The notes beneath the pieces were generated by a model. That model ran no database searches. It saw only the letters and a program-made list of their open reading frames with translations, and was not told the origin of the DNA. DNA of 64,000 nt from Chloranthus sessilifolius. Taxonomy: Eukaryota > Streptophyta > Magnoliopsida > Chloranthales > Chloranthaceae. How positions within the stretch are numbered: the stretch's first letter is position 1; the number at the start of each line of letters is the position of its first letter. The stretch is from NCBI GenBank assembly GCA_021018995.1, contig CM037591.1, positions 71,575,901-71,639,900 on the forward strand, written 5' to 3'. Of this stretch, positions 21,201-32,999 are shown in pieces. A program made the position numbers and the translations under genes.

Positions 21201-22643
21201 CGACCAACAGTACGAGGAGGATGAGATCAGCATGATGGAGAAGCCATTTAACCCTCCAGGCCCACCATCATCACACCTAGGTCGAACCAAATCAAGGGAA
21301 GCGGTCGCCACGACTCGAAGAATCGGAGGCGGTGAAAGAAACAGATAGGCAGAATATGGTGATGAAGATGGGAGGAATGGAACTACACTCGACGAACTTT
21401 TCAGACTTATGTCTGTTCTCTGACGTCCCCCTGCCACAGAAATTCAAGATGCCATCATTTGATAAGTATAATGGCACTGGCAACCGCATCGCCCACTTGA
21501 AATCCTACTGCGGGGATATGTGCCAGTATGGCGGAGATGAACGACTCCTCATCAAAGTGATCCAGAAGAGTTTGACGGGCCCGGCACTGAGATGGTTCAC
21601 ATCCCTCGAACCATCCATGATAAAAAATTGGAAAGATCTGACACGCTTATTTCAAGAACAATACGTCTATAACATGGACAGAACCAAGGAAGTCGGACTT
21701 GGCCCGATTAAAGCAAAGACATGATGAAACATTCAGTGCTTACTTAGGGAGGTGGAGGGCCTTAGCCGCTCAGGTAACTCATCGAATTCCCGATGATGAG
21801 CAGATTGAATTGATAACCAAGGGAGCCCTCCTAGTCATCGCTGATTTTTTAATATATCAGTAGCAGTCAAGTTTTACTGATCTCGAAATGCCAACCGTTG
21901 CGAAGATGCCATTAGAGAGAGCAGGTTAGGAAGGAATGCAGCCAATGGGGCCACTGGGGTTCGAAAAGCCGCCGAGCCAAGAATTGAAAGACGACCAGGG
22001 ACAGAGGTACAGAACATTGTTTACCGCCAAGCCAATACCAATGCCCCCCCGATACAACTCCAGGTTACACAACCGCCCCCGAGCAAGTATCAAGGCCAAG
22101 CAACGGACCAAGAGCCCTGTTTACCCCGGAACAGATGAAAGCATGCTTCGAACGAGTATTCACCCCGTTGGGGTAATCCTTGAGTGTCTTACTGCCGGTG
22201 TTACTACAGAAAGGCCTGGTCAATTTACTCCAACCTCGCCCCCCACCCCACCCAATACCAAGGAATTATGATTCGAATCTGCATTGCAATTTCTACCAGG
22301 GACCGGGTCACCCTACGGACCGGTGCTTCCCGTTAAAGCACGCGGTCCAAGATCTAATAAAGGCGGAAAAGATCATACCCCCGCCACTTCCCCAAGGGCA
22401 GAACCAGAATATCCATCAAGCCCCTCTACCACAGCACCCAGGAGGCCCCAGGCCTAACATACATTGGATAGAGGAAGAAGAAGAAGAGTTTGACCCTTCA
22501 GATTATATTAGCAATCAGGAGGAATTTTCGCTCCCCAGGTCAAATGAAGATGAATTATTTGTTGGGGTGATCGAGCCACTGTATCTTGCCGATTATTTTC
22601 CCACACCAGCTTGCCAAGAGGAGCCCTTAGATTTAGGGCAATA
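21200..22643 (+). pseudogene. Gag core and zinc knuckle of element D
   Basis: The first part (21332-21724) has the plant Gag core: KFKMPSFDKYNGTGN, IAHLKSYCGDM, SLTGPALRWFTSLEP and LTRLFQEQYVYN. The later part (22180-22644) has the Tat/Ogre form of the knuckle, CNFYQGPGHPTDRC, then FPLKHAVQDLIKAEKI, and an acidic patch. Element C carries the homologue CNFHQGPSHPIDRC (63114-63650). Gag packages the RNA. Coding is decayed with a few breaks. Confidence 0.75.
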
Positions 22644-22677
22644 ATTTTCCACCCCCGCTCCTACCTATCAAATCCAA

Positions 22678-23480
22678 ATGGGCATAGCCCCGCCGCAATC
22701 ATACGCATATCCACCCCACGCCCAATTCATCCCATACACCCCTCCGTCACACATAAATCATCCTATTCCTTACGCAATTCCGCCATCCCCATATTATCCT
22801 ACCCCATACATGCCCTCAAGTCCCTCCACCCAATACAATGCTCTGCCCTCCTCAAGTTACCCCATGCCATACACGCCTTCAAGTCCCGCCACCCAATTTA
22901 GCCCATACACCCCTCCATCACCCCCGAATTACCCCGCTCCATGCACCACTCCGTCATCCTCAATCTATCCCATTTCATCTACCAACCCATCATCATCCCA
23001 CCATGCCACAAACCCTTTATATCCCCCCAATCCACCCACTACCCATACGTCCCGGTCATCCACTCAATGCACAACTCCATCGCTAATTTACCCCACTTCA
23101 TCCACAAAACCTCCCCATATACAAATCCTCATACCCCCATCATCCCGCCCACCACACCTCAATCGTCTCCCCATCCCTCCAGTCACTCTGGCCATCCCTT
23201 CGCTATTTTGGCCCTAATCCAACTCCACCACCACTCGGACAAGCAACCCCTCACCCAATCCCCGCATCACCCAATCACCACTGGTCCTACCATGCCCAGG
23301 TAACACCAGTACAAGCCCCCTCCGTGCCCATAACTCCAATTCTGTCAATTCCCCCCACTACCATTCCACCCCCATTGGAGTTAACCTGGTCAGACCCGAG
23401 AAACCAGTATATCCGGCCCAATCCTCCCCGGAATCCTCACGCACCCCATTTCTCATCCCAAAACCTGCTTATGACCCGCA
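22678..23480 (+). pseudogene. Second proline-rich linker of element D
   Basis: Low-complexity Pro/Ser/Tyr/Thr coding (PYAIPPSPYYPTPYMPSS, PYTPSSPATQF, YTPPSPPNYPAPC), imperfectly periodic, between the gag knuckle and the protease. A shorter relative lies in C at 53692-53925 (TPIPLSRINYQWPTF and PPVPPPSSFTTPIWP). It is probably a disordered spacer. Confidence 0.6.
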
Positions 23481-23490
23481 TCAGGTACCA

Positions 23491-25064
23491 TTGAGCTATG
23501 AACAGACGAACATGAATGCCGGGTGCAACCAAGAAGAGGCTGTTGAATTTGTTACTCGATCGGGCCGGATTTCTGCCAGCGAAACATCGCGTGAGGAGAG
23601 GAAAAAGAAGAAAGAATACAGAAATCCCTTTAAAAAAATGGCTAGGGAACATATACTGGAGACACAGCTCAAGAGAACGCCCGCACATATTACCGTGTGG
23701 GATTTATTGATCACGTCTCCACTCCACTTTCAAGCCTTAATGGGAGCGCTCAAGGACGCGCATGTCTCCACCCATGTAACTCCAGATGAAGTAGGGGAAA
23801 TAATAGGGCAAGTGTTGGCCCCAAAGGCCATCTCTTTCACCGATGCGGACCTACCAATCGAGGGGAATGACCATTCTAAACCCCTGAATATAACAGTGGA
23901 AGTAGGGAACTTGGTTGTGCCATTGGTCCTGATCGGCAACGGGTCAGCACTGAATGAATGCCCTTTAAGGACGACAATCAAAATTGGGGCAAACCCCGAC
24001 ACCTTCCGGCCATCCATATCAAGCGCACGGGGATTGACAATACTAGAAGGGAAATCATAGGAGAAGTAGACCTTGACCTGATCCTCGGACCGCAAACCTT
24101 CACCACCCCCTTTCAAGTGATGGACATCAAGTCTACCTTCAATCTACTATTGGGCCGGCCATGGATACATAAGCTCGAAGCGATACCATCTACTCTACAC
24201 CAAACGCTCCAATTCATTTCAGAAGGAAAAATTGTCACCATCTTAGGTGAGAGCAAAGAAGACATGGGGAAGAACGCTCTGCACATTGAGAATCCGAAAA
24301 TGCTGAACATACCGCACACAGCTGAGGACGCCAATCTCCATCGATTTGAGTATGACTTTTTGAATGTTACCCTCGAACCAACTGAAAAGACCCCGGATAA
24401 AACTGGAGGAGGAATGGACGCAGTTGTGTTCATGCTCCACAGATGGAGCCATCAAAAAGGGAAAGGATTGGGCCCACACCTTCAAGGAAGAAGAGACCCC
24501 GTCAAGGCCAAGGGGCAACAAACTAAATTTGACTTAGGCTACAGGCCCAGAGAAGAGGAAGTCAGAGAAGCCAAGGAGAAAATGAGAGTTGCAGCAGTCG
24601 CTAAGGCCAGAGGAATCACCTTGGAAGAGGAACCTCACGCTCGCCCCCACATCCGTGAAACCTTTGTGAGCGTCGGGGTAGTGAAAATTGATCTGAATGG
24701 GGAGACGAGGGTAACCCCACATAAGCCTACTTCAATCCACCCCACCAATCCCTACATCACCCCCCCAGACTTCGAAATGGACTTAGCCGCCCTTTCCTTG
24801 TTTGAGGAAGAAGTGCCCCGATCCACCCCTCACTTCAACACCAACCACTCTAGGCCCCTCCTAACCGTAGAGGATAATGTCCCGGAGGATCCCTCTGTAA
24901 ATATGTTGAGGGAAGAAATGCAAGAGCCTACCGATGCCGCTCCTGATCAAAGAGGTAAAGGCCAAGCCTCGCAGGTGAGTAACTTGACATCCTTGCCCCA
25001 ACTCTTGAGAGCCGCCAAATGCCATGAAAATGGCACTGACTCTCCAAAAAACAAAAACTTGTAA
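23491..25064 (+). pseudogene. Protease and G-patch region of element D
   Basis: The first stretch (23491-24060) contains the linker KKMAREHILETQLKRTPAHIT and the aspartic-protease-like region NITVEVGNLVVPLVLIG followed by SALNECPLRTTIKIG. The second (23958-25064) contains VMDIKSTFNLLLGRPWIH and EAIPSTLHQTLQFISEGKIV, which follow the active site in Tat/Ogre elements. Next come HRWSHQKGKGLGPHLQGRR and GYRPREEE, a G-patch-like motif, here placed between protease and RT. The protease would cut the Gag-Pol polyprotein. Region decayed. Confidence 0.75.
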
Positions 25065-25317
25065 AAAGTGAGGTTAGCCTCTGACCACTCTACCTTGTAT
25101 ATATAGAGATCCACCTCGCCAGGGGCTGACCTTCGAAAAAATACAAAAGATCATAAAAATAGAAAAAATACCAATTCTAAAAATATTGTCCTTTAAAGTT
25201 CCCAATAAAGTTAAAATCAATGTCGGGATACCCGTCCCATGTGAAGCCAACCCCTTCCCTTTAGAAATATAAGAAGAGGTAGGAGTCACGAGTCTGGACA
25301 AGGAAGGCCAAACCGAC

Positions 25318-26360
25318 TAGCTCCTCAGTGAGCTCCTCAAACAATTTGCCGATTTTGAGCATGGACCTACCCCGATCGTCGAAGAGACAGAGGATGTCAA
25401 TTTGGGCACCACAGAGGCCCCCAGAATCACCAAAATCGAAATGTCACTGTCCCCTGTGGAGAGGAAAGGTATGATAGACTTCCTTCGGTCATACCAAGAC
25501 GTCTTCGCATGGTCGTATGAGGACATGCCTGGTTTGGATACCGATCTGGTTGAGCATGAGTTGCCACTGTACCCCGATGTTAAGCCGGTGAAACAGAAGC
25601 TGAGACGACTCCGACCCGAATGGATGTTGAAGGTGAAGGATGAGGTCATTAATGATGTATGTGAGGTTTCTCATGGTATCCAAGTACCCGATGGCTAGCC
25701 AATATCATCCCCGTACCAAAGAAGGATGGAAGCGTTCGAATGTGTATCGACTTCCAAAATCTCAACAAGGCGAGCCCTAAGGATGATTTCCCACTACCAC
25801 ACATCGACATTTTGGTCGATAACACTGCAAAGCACGGGATGCTCTCGTTTGTGGATGGATTCTCAGGATATAATCAGATAAAGATGGCAGAGGTTGATCG
25901 CGAGAAGACAGCATTTATTACCCCCTAGGGAACCTTCTGCTACAAAGTAATGCCATTCGAGCTGAAGAATGCTGGGGCAACCTATCAAAGAGCAATGACG
26001 GCCCTGTTCCATGACATGGTGCACCGAGAGATCGAAGTATACGTCGACGACATGATTGCCAAATCGCCAGAAAGGGAGGACCACTTGATAAACCTACAGA
26101 AGCTATTCGAGAGGCTGAGAAAATATAGATTGCGGTTGAATCCCCAGAAATGTGCATTTGGCGCTATGTTCGAAAAGCTACTGGGCTTTATTGTCAGTAG
26201 GAGAGGGATCGAGGTCGATCCGACCAAGATCAAGGCCATCACTGAGATGCCACCACCGTCTACAGAGAAGGAAGTCAGAGGCTTCTTAGGCAGGATCCAG
26301 TACATCAGCCAATTCATCACACAGTTAACTCCGATATGCGCACCAATCTTCAAGCTACTG
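25318..26360 (+). pseudogene. Reverse transcriptase of element D
   Basis: Ty3-type RT motifs in order: FAWSYEDMPGLD with HELPLYPDVKPVKQKLRRL (N-terminal), MCIDFQNLNKASPKDDFPLP, MLSFVDGFSGYNQIKM, KTAFITP, MPFELKNAGATYQRAM and IEVYVDDMIAKS (YVDD catalytic box), then LRLNPQKCAFG and KLLGFIVSRRGIEVDP. Close to C at 50780-51700. Decayed with several breaks. Confidence 0.85.
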
Positions 26361-26700
26361 AGAAAGGACTCACCAGTTGAGCGGAATGATGACTGCCAGG
26401 CTGCATTCGACAAGATTAAAGGTTGTCCCCTGAAACCTCCGGTATTGGTATCGCCTGTACTTGATAGACCCCTGATACTGTACTTGTCCACGACTGAGTT
26501 TTCCATGGGTTGTGTGTTAGGACAGCGTGATGAGACGGGAAGAAGAGAGCAGGCCATCTATTACCTAAGCAAGAAATTCACTAATTACGAGACGCGCTAT
26601 TCTCATCTGGAGAAAGCATGCCTGGCGCTCATTTGGGCTACTCAGAGACTTTGACACTACCTGTTATCCCAGGCCGTTCTACTTCTAGCACGGATGGATC
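26361..26700 (+). pseudogene. RNase H of element D
   Basis: Connection and RNase H segment after RT: LLRKDSPVERNDDCQAAFDK, PVLDRPLILYLSTTEFSMGC, YYLSKKFTNYETRYSHLEK and CLALIWATQRL. This is the ordinary Ty3/Gypsy RNase H, which removes the RNA template during reverse transcription. Confidence 0.75.
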
Positions 26701-26772
26701 CGTTGAAGTACCTATTCGAGAAACCTGCTCTCACTGGCCGAACCGCACGTTGGCAACTGCTCCTATCCGAGT

Positions 26773-27160
26773 TTGACATTACTTATGAAGTCGATTAAGG
26801 GGCAAGCACTCGTCGATCTTCTTGCTGAGAACCCTCTGCCGAACTATGAGCCTCTAAGGACCAAATTCCCCGATGAAGACATTTTGTTCATGACCGACGA
26901 GGATACAGAGGAAATAGAGGAGCCCTGGGTAATGCACTTCGATGGGGCATCGCATGTTGAAGGCCAAGGAGTTGGCGCCATTCTTATCTCGCCTAAAGGA
27001 TCCCATATACCCATCTCAATCAAGTTCCACTTCCCATGCACCAACAATATGGCGAGTATGAGGCTGCATGCGGTAGTTCTGAGGCTCTTGATCTAAATAT
27101 AACTCACCTTAGGGTCTTTGATTCGTTAATTATATGCCAAACCAACGAGATTGGAAGACC
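26773..27160 (+). pseudogene. Second (archaeal-type) RNase H of element D
   Basis: LLAENPLPNYEPLRTKFPDE, then WVMHFDGASHVEGQGVGAI, LISPKGSHIPISIKF and FPCTNNMA. The MHFDGAS...GVGAILISP...CTNNMAEYEA pattern is the additional RNase H (aRH) known from Tat/Ogre elements, located between the Ty3 RNase H and integrase. Element C has the same at 49955-50140. It is a strong lineage marker. Confidence 0.75.
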
Positions 27161-27304
27161 AAGGATGAGCGATCCCATACCATGAACATCTGGAGGATCG
27201 ATAACTTGCTTTGAGGAAGTCACCTTCTCTTATGTGCCACGAGCAAGAAATCGGTTTTCTTGACGCCTGCTACCACAGCCTCTATGGTTGAGATTCCATA
27301 GGGA

Positions 27305-28636
27305 GTGGTGATGAAGACGATCATGATAGAGCAGAGGAACGAATTGGCTTTCTATCACCTGATCGAAGGACCTACAGAGATAGATGATGAACCACCCTGG
27401 TTCTCAGACATCAAGAATTTCCTCGAGACCCGAACTGTCCCGGAAGGAACATCAAAGGTAGATAAACGCACCATCCAACGATTGGCAACAAACTACGTCA
27501 TCTGCGGCGATCTCCTGTATAGACGGTCTCACAACAATATTCTGCTCTGATGCCTAACCCAGAAAGAGGCGGTTGAGATCATGAAGGAGATTCATGAGGG
27601 GTCTGGAGCCGTCGTGATCACATGCTTGCTAAGAAAATTCTAAGGCAAGGATACTTTTGGACTACTTTGGACCGATTCTTTGCACGTCTGGAAGTGCTAC
27701 AAATGCCAAGAGCACTCCAGCCTAATACACGCTCCGGCCATTGACTTGCACAGCATGGCCACCCCTTAGCCGTTCGCCACCTGGGGTCTCGACGTCGTCG
27801 GCAAGGTCAATCCTAAGGCTTCCAATGGACATCAATTCATCCTCGTCGTTGTGGAATACTTTACAAAATGGGTAGAGGCGGCCTCCTAGACGAGCATTAA
27901 GGCTAGCCATGTTGAGAAGTTCATCAAGAACAACATCATTTACAGATTCGGCATACCTAAAGATATCATCACTGATAATGGCACTAATTTCGCTAATAGG
28001 TGCATCCGGGCCTTGTGTGAGCGGTTCAAGATCAAGCATCATCGTTCATCCCAGTACATACCCCAAACGAATGGAGCAGTAGAGGCAGCCAACAAAACTC
28101 TGATCCGCATCCTGGAGAAGATCGTAGTTACTTACAGAGATTGGAGTGAGTAGTTACCCTTCGCACTTTGGGCCTATAGAATGTCTATCCGCACCGCAAT
28201 AGGGGCAACACCATTCTCCCTTGTGTATGGGACCGAGGCCGTGCTACCCGTTGAGGTCGAGGTACCATCACTCCATATCCTTTTAGAATCCCATCTACCT
28301 GAAGCTGAGAGGGAAAGAGCCCGTTTTGCACAGCTAGACCTAATTGACGAGAAAAGACTCCTAGCCTTGTGCCACACTCAGGTCTATCAGAGGAGAATTG
28401 CACGTGCTTATAATAAGCGCGTCCATGGCCGACATCTGAAGGTAGGAGACACTGTACTGAAGAAAAATTTTCCGTCTCTCCACGCCGATTCGAGAGGGAA
28501 GTTTAGGCCAAATTGGGAAGGACCTTACGTCGTCTGAGAGGTTCTGCCAGGATACGCCATTCGCCTCGCCACCAAGGACGGAGACCACTTTCCTGAGCCC
28601 ATCAACGCTAGATACCTCCGTAAGTTCTACTCATAA
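27305..28636 (+). pseudogene. Integrase of element D
   Basis: Upstream linker at 27305-27550 (FYHLIEGPTEIDDEPPWFSD, YVICGDLLYRRSHNNILL). Zinc-binding region near 27560-27720. Catalytic core from 27770: TWGLDVVGKVNPKASNGHQF, ILVVVEYFTKWVEAAS, DIITDNGTNFANR and SSQYIPQTNGAVEAANKTL. C-terminal GPY-type module: HLKVGDTVLKKNF and GKFRPNWEGPYVV, ending ARYLRKFYS near 28636. Integrase inserts the cDNA. Decayed with several breaks. Confidence 0.8.
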
Positions 28637-29269
28637 GTCTTGGGACAAGGTAAGTTTCGATAAAAGTAGATGCGTGACCGCTTAAGGGCTCCATAAAAGA
28701 GGCCATCATTTCAAAGTCAAGTAGCCCAAATGAATATTCCCTGAAAACCTTCACCCTTTTTTGCTACACACTTCGGGCCAACAACCATTTCTTTCATATA
28801 CCCCACCCAAAATTCCCAAAAAAAGAAGAAAGAAGAAAAGGGAGGAAAAATCCAAACCAAAAGAAGAAGAAGAAGGCACCTCCCAAAAAAAAAACAACAA
28901 AGAAAAGGAGGGGTACCCAAAAAAAAATGAATTGGGACTGGGGCATAAAAAGCCTTTAAAAAGAAAAAGGAGTCCCCGAATCTAGAATCACCCCAAACTT
29001 AGATCCAAATCCCCAGAAAAACCCAACCTGTTTGAACCCCAACCACATTACAACCCGGAAGAAAGCCCTCTTTAAGGTCCACAAGCGGTTATAACATCTA
29101 CTGCATCAGAACAAGCCGAGTTAACAAACCACACAGAACTTCATTCATTATATGAATCGACGCCCATGTCGTGGCTTTACAGTTCTGAGAAAAGAAAAAA
29201 AGAAGAAAAGAGAAAAAAAAAAAAAGAAAAAAAAAAAAAGAAAAAAAATTTGAGTTCAAAGCAAGGCGG

Positions 29270-29440
29270 ACGTAGTGAAAACCCGAAAGGGCGCCACGGG
29301 TAAAAAGAACTCACGGACGAGTGAAAACGAAAGGGCACACAGGGTAGAGGAACCCATGGGCGTGGTGGTGAAAACCCGAAGGCGCTTCTGAGTAAAAGCA
29401 TGATGACAGGCATGGCGAAAACCCGTCTTGGGCGCTATGA
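29270..29440 (+). repeat. GAAAACCCGAAAGGGCGC units, element D
   Basis: Four units near 29277, 29322, 29370 and 29416 share GTGAAAACCCGAAAGGGCGC or variants. On the opposite strand, element C has the same unit (GCGCCCTTTCGGGTTTTCAC) about three to four times at 47630-47790. The unit is therefore an old shared feature of the 3' region, just beyond the end of the second antisense gene. Confidence 0.65.
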
Positions 29441-29699
29441 GCAAAAAATGTCAAGAAAAGAGAGATTAGGAGAAGATCTGTCCTAGCCCGCCTATTTCAG
29501 TTTGGATCCCTCAAGCCTCTTCTCCCCTTTGATGGGCCGCTCCTGTTGAAAATTGGATCGGATCCATCAAGTATGTCGTCTCTACGACGTCGGCGCATGA
29601 CCAAAGGAAAGACAGAGACTAGAACCAATCCGAGGCAAACCTTCCCATGTTTAAACGAAAAAACCTGTGCCTCACCCACAGGGTTCGACCATGCTCAAA

Positions 29700-30600
29700 A
29701 TAGGACCCACTGGTTTGGCCCATAAAAACCTCACATACATGAGGAAGAAAATTCAAAAAGAAAATAGATTTCCCTTTCCCATAAAAAACCTCCCCGTATG
29801 AGGAAGGAAATTGTAGAAAAGATAATGGATTTCCCTTTCCCATAAAAAACCTCACCCAGAAAATTCAAAAAGATAATAGATTTCCCTTTCCCATAAAAAA
29901 CCTCACCATGAAGAAAATTCCAAAAAAGATAATAGAATTCCCTTTTCCATAAAAAAACTCACCCTGTGAGGAAGAAAATTTTAAAAAAGATAATAGATTT
30001 CCCTTTCCCATAAAAAAAACCGCACCCTGTGTGGAAGAAAATTTCAAAAAAGAAAATAGATTTTCCATTCCCCTAAAAAACCCCACCCTGTGAGGAAGAA
30101 AATACCAAAAAAGATAATAGATTACCCTTTCCCATAAAAAAACCTCACCCTGTGAGGAAGAAAATTCCAAAAAAGATAATAGATTTCCCTTTCCCATAAA
30201 AAACCTCACCCTGTGAGGAAGAAAATTCCAAAAAAGATAATAGATTTTCCTTTCCCATAAAAACCTCACATTCAAAAAGAATAATAGATTTCCCTTTCCA
30301 TAAAAACCTCACCAGTGATTTAAGAAAATTTCAAAAAAGATAATAGATTTCCTTTCCCATAAAAAGCCTCACCATGTGGGAAGAAAATTCAAAAGATAAT
30401 AGATTTCCCTTTCGACAAAAGCCTCACCACAGGAGGAAAATTCAAAAAAGATAATAGATTTCCCTTTTCCCATAAAAAAGCCTCACCACAGAGAAAATTC
30501 TAAAAGAAAATAGATTTTCCTTTTCCACAAAAAGCCTCTAAGAAGAAAATTCAAAAAAGGTAATAGATTTCCCTTTTCCATAAAGAAAGAAAATTCCACT
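29700..30600 (+). repeat. Tandem array of 50-63 bp units, element D
   Basis: About 15 head-to-tail copies built from AGATAATAGATTTCCCTTTC, CCATAAAAAACCTCACC and CTGTGAGGAAGAAAATTCC. Central copies (29940-30290) are the most alike and outer copies are shortened, as expected from repeated unequal exchange or slippage. Element C has no such array, so it arose in the D lineage. Confidence 0.85.
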
Positions 30601-30973
30601 TTTTCATGGAGGAGAAAATTCCAAAAACAAAAAAAACAGAAACCCCACCAGGTGAAAAAAAAAAAGAAGAAAAAATCCCATAAAAAGTCTTACATTGCAG
30701 GATTACAAAAAGAAAAACAAGAGCGCATGTATAGATTTCATTCCCTTCCTTTACAAGTGTTGCCCGCTGAGTGTCACGTCCCAAAAAGATAACGACATGA
30801 CACACTTCCTATTTTTGCTGCTTTCTTTACAACAAAAAGCAAAACCCAAAATGTATATAGCTGTGTATATATGAAAAAAAAGAAAAGAACAGAAAAAGAT
30901 AACCCAAAAAGAGATCTTTGTTAGGGGGGCTTTCCCCCTCGTGTATATGATCTATGATATGTGCAGGAACAGG

Positions 30974-32567
30974 TCAAGGGCCGGGAGCACGCTTCAAAGC
31001 GCTAATCTCTGCAAGCAGGGAGTCCTCGCGGGCATTTCGATCAGACATCCACCTACCATGAAGACTCTTCTGCCGTCTCCGTGAAGCTTCAGCTGCGCTG
31101 CGAGACTCAGTCAAAAGACCAGTCAACCGAAGGACCTCGCTCTCGGCTGTAGCAGCTCTCACCTCCGCAATATCAGCTCTGACTCATTCTTTCTCCAAAG
31201 CCCCGATCAAAGCCAGCCTCTCTAAGGAAAGGGACTCGATCCGAGTCTGAAGCATCGCTTCCTTACATGGCCAGGGCCCTGTCTCTACCACATCTACCGA
31301 AGCTGAGCTAGGGGTAGGTAATTCCTCAGATACCAGCCAACCCTCGTAACCCCGGAGACGCCCCCAAGCAAGCTACACATATCGCCTGATTGGCGAGTTT
31401 CCCGGAGCGCAGCTATGCGATCAAGATCACAAAGAGAACCGAGAGAATATCGAGAGCACAAGGTGGCCTCGTGGTGCCGACACATCTTTGAGTATACCCA
31501 ATTGGCGGAGCACCCGAGATGGGAAGTAGTATGTGCTACGGTCAAGCCCCAAAAGTGTGATGCCCTCACAATCCTGAGGCGGACAATCGGAAGGTGTGCC
31601 GTCCATCGTGAAATTTGCCAGTCAACTGCATCGATATACAGGCTCAGTTCCTCAACGCTCCCACCAGGCAGTCTCGAACTCCGGATCAGAAAACTCCGAG
31701 CCACATCCCCTCTAATCAAGCAAAATCTCGGCACAGGCCCCATGATAGCTAAATGCTCTCGTAACCAGATTCCCGAACAAGGAGGCGGGCTCCTGCTAAG
31801 AATCCCAACCCGGCCCGGCCCGCGACATCCAACCTCGATACATCTCCGCCAAGACCGGTGTACCAATGAGCGACCTCCCTCCAATTTGGTCAAAACATCA
31901 CATAGCCCAAGGAAAAGCTCTCACCCCAGTAAAAGAGAACTTCGACATGACAAATAAAGGGCAAGGCCTTCACATTGAAGGATCTCGAATAGGCAACTTT
32001 CAAAGCCTCGAGTCACCGAAAAGTTCTCTCAGGAATTTCACCGAACACCTGGTGGGCCCTCCGGCGAAACACTTCTCGTATCCACCCTTTTTTAGGCCAA
32101 GGACCGCGTGGACCGCCTTTGCATACCCGGTTTGGGCACTACTTTGGCAAGTCCTCGATGCATCTTCAAGCCGTGAGGGGAGGCTAACTCTTCCAAAGTT
32201 GGGTCGACTCCCTAGACCCAAATTTAAAACATGGGCCCTATGGTCCCATGATGCCAAAGCCACCTAGTAGTAGGTCGAGCAACAGAGGAACAACGAGGAG
32301 AGAAGAAAAGGCAGGACAACCAGACCATTCGAATATGGCAAGCTCGCTCTCGGCCAAACTATCATGCCATTTTTGCAAAAAATTTGGGCCCCGGTCCAAG
32401 CAGGAAGTATATCTGGTCCCGTATAAAGCTTGGGCCCTTTTGAAGAAGCGGAGTCATCGGCGTGCAAAGAGGTTCTTTATCGGTCAATATATGGCGATGG
32501 GCCCGCTAGAAAAAGAGAGAAAGAAAATAAAGGAGGAGCAAACAGCCAAACCAAAGTAAAAAAGGAG
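30974..32567 (-). pseudogene. Antisense gene 2 of element D (DUF7745-like, coiled-coil end)
   Basis: The gene lies opposite to gag-pol. The N-terminal part (32000-32263) has TGYAKAVHAVLGLKKGGYEK and GGPTRCSVKFLRELFG. The middle (31294-31893) has IWLREHLAIMGPVPRFCLIR, DAVDWQISRWTAHLPIVRLR and SLGSLCDLDRIAALRETRQS. The end (30974-31162) is a short coiled coil ending LLAEISALKRAPGP. It matches antisense gene 2 of C (45480-46991). The layout resembles plant proteins annotated as DUF7745, an assignment made from memory. Function unknown. Decayed with several breaks. Confidence 0.6.
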
Positions 32568-32617
32568 ACAAGGATGGAACCAAGCGCGGGTTATAAGGAG
32601 CTCGTTGAGCCCCTATA

Positions 32618-32765
32618 GCGATATATATATTATATCAAGGCAAATTTGAACAAATTTTTTGCGTATATAATATATATACGCCCATTTTTGGGATTGGTCG
32701 GTATATAATATATCGGCCGGACTATTGATTCTTGAATGTTGGCTGGTATATATAATATATGCTCG
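32618..32765. repeat. Four dyads in the gap between the antisense genes, element D
   Basis: Copies at about 32618-32640 (GCGATATATATATTATATC), 32660-32683 (TGCGTATATAATATATATAC then GCCC), 32699-32720 (CGGTATATAATATATCGGCC) and 32742-32765. They lie just upstream of antisense gene 2 on the - strand. In element C the matching gap holds two dyads of the C type (45253-45324). Confidence 0.8.
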
Positions 32766-32999
32766 ATTTAAAAGTGGTAGGCCCCCCTTCACGGTCTATT
32801 TCTTTTCCCAAGGAGGGCGGTTATTTTGACCCACCTTTTCCCTCATCATTGGAGAGGTGCCGGTTCATTCAAGCAAGGAAAGAGAAACCACCAAAGCAAG
32901 GAATACCCAAATAATAAACATTCATATAAACCATGAAAATTATAAACCATCCAAAAAAAAAATTGTTTTTTAAAGTTATTACATATCCCCAAATAAATC

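Larger units (their letters stand above)
28640..30970 (+). other. 3' region of element D after pol
   Basis: Non-coding A-rich DNA between integrase and the end of the antisense genes. It contains purine-rich runs (28800-28990, 29180-29250), a cluster of GTGAAAACCCGAAAGGGCGC-type units and a large tandem array (separate entries). Short open stretches here are repeat-derived. Confidence 0.6.

Noticed and set aside
29700-30600. CRISPR-like regular repeats
   Set aside because: Units are head-to-tail with no unique spacers, in a plant retrotransposon. It is an ordinary tandem array.
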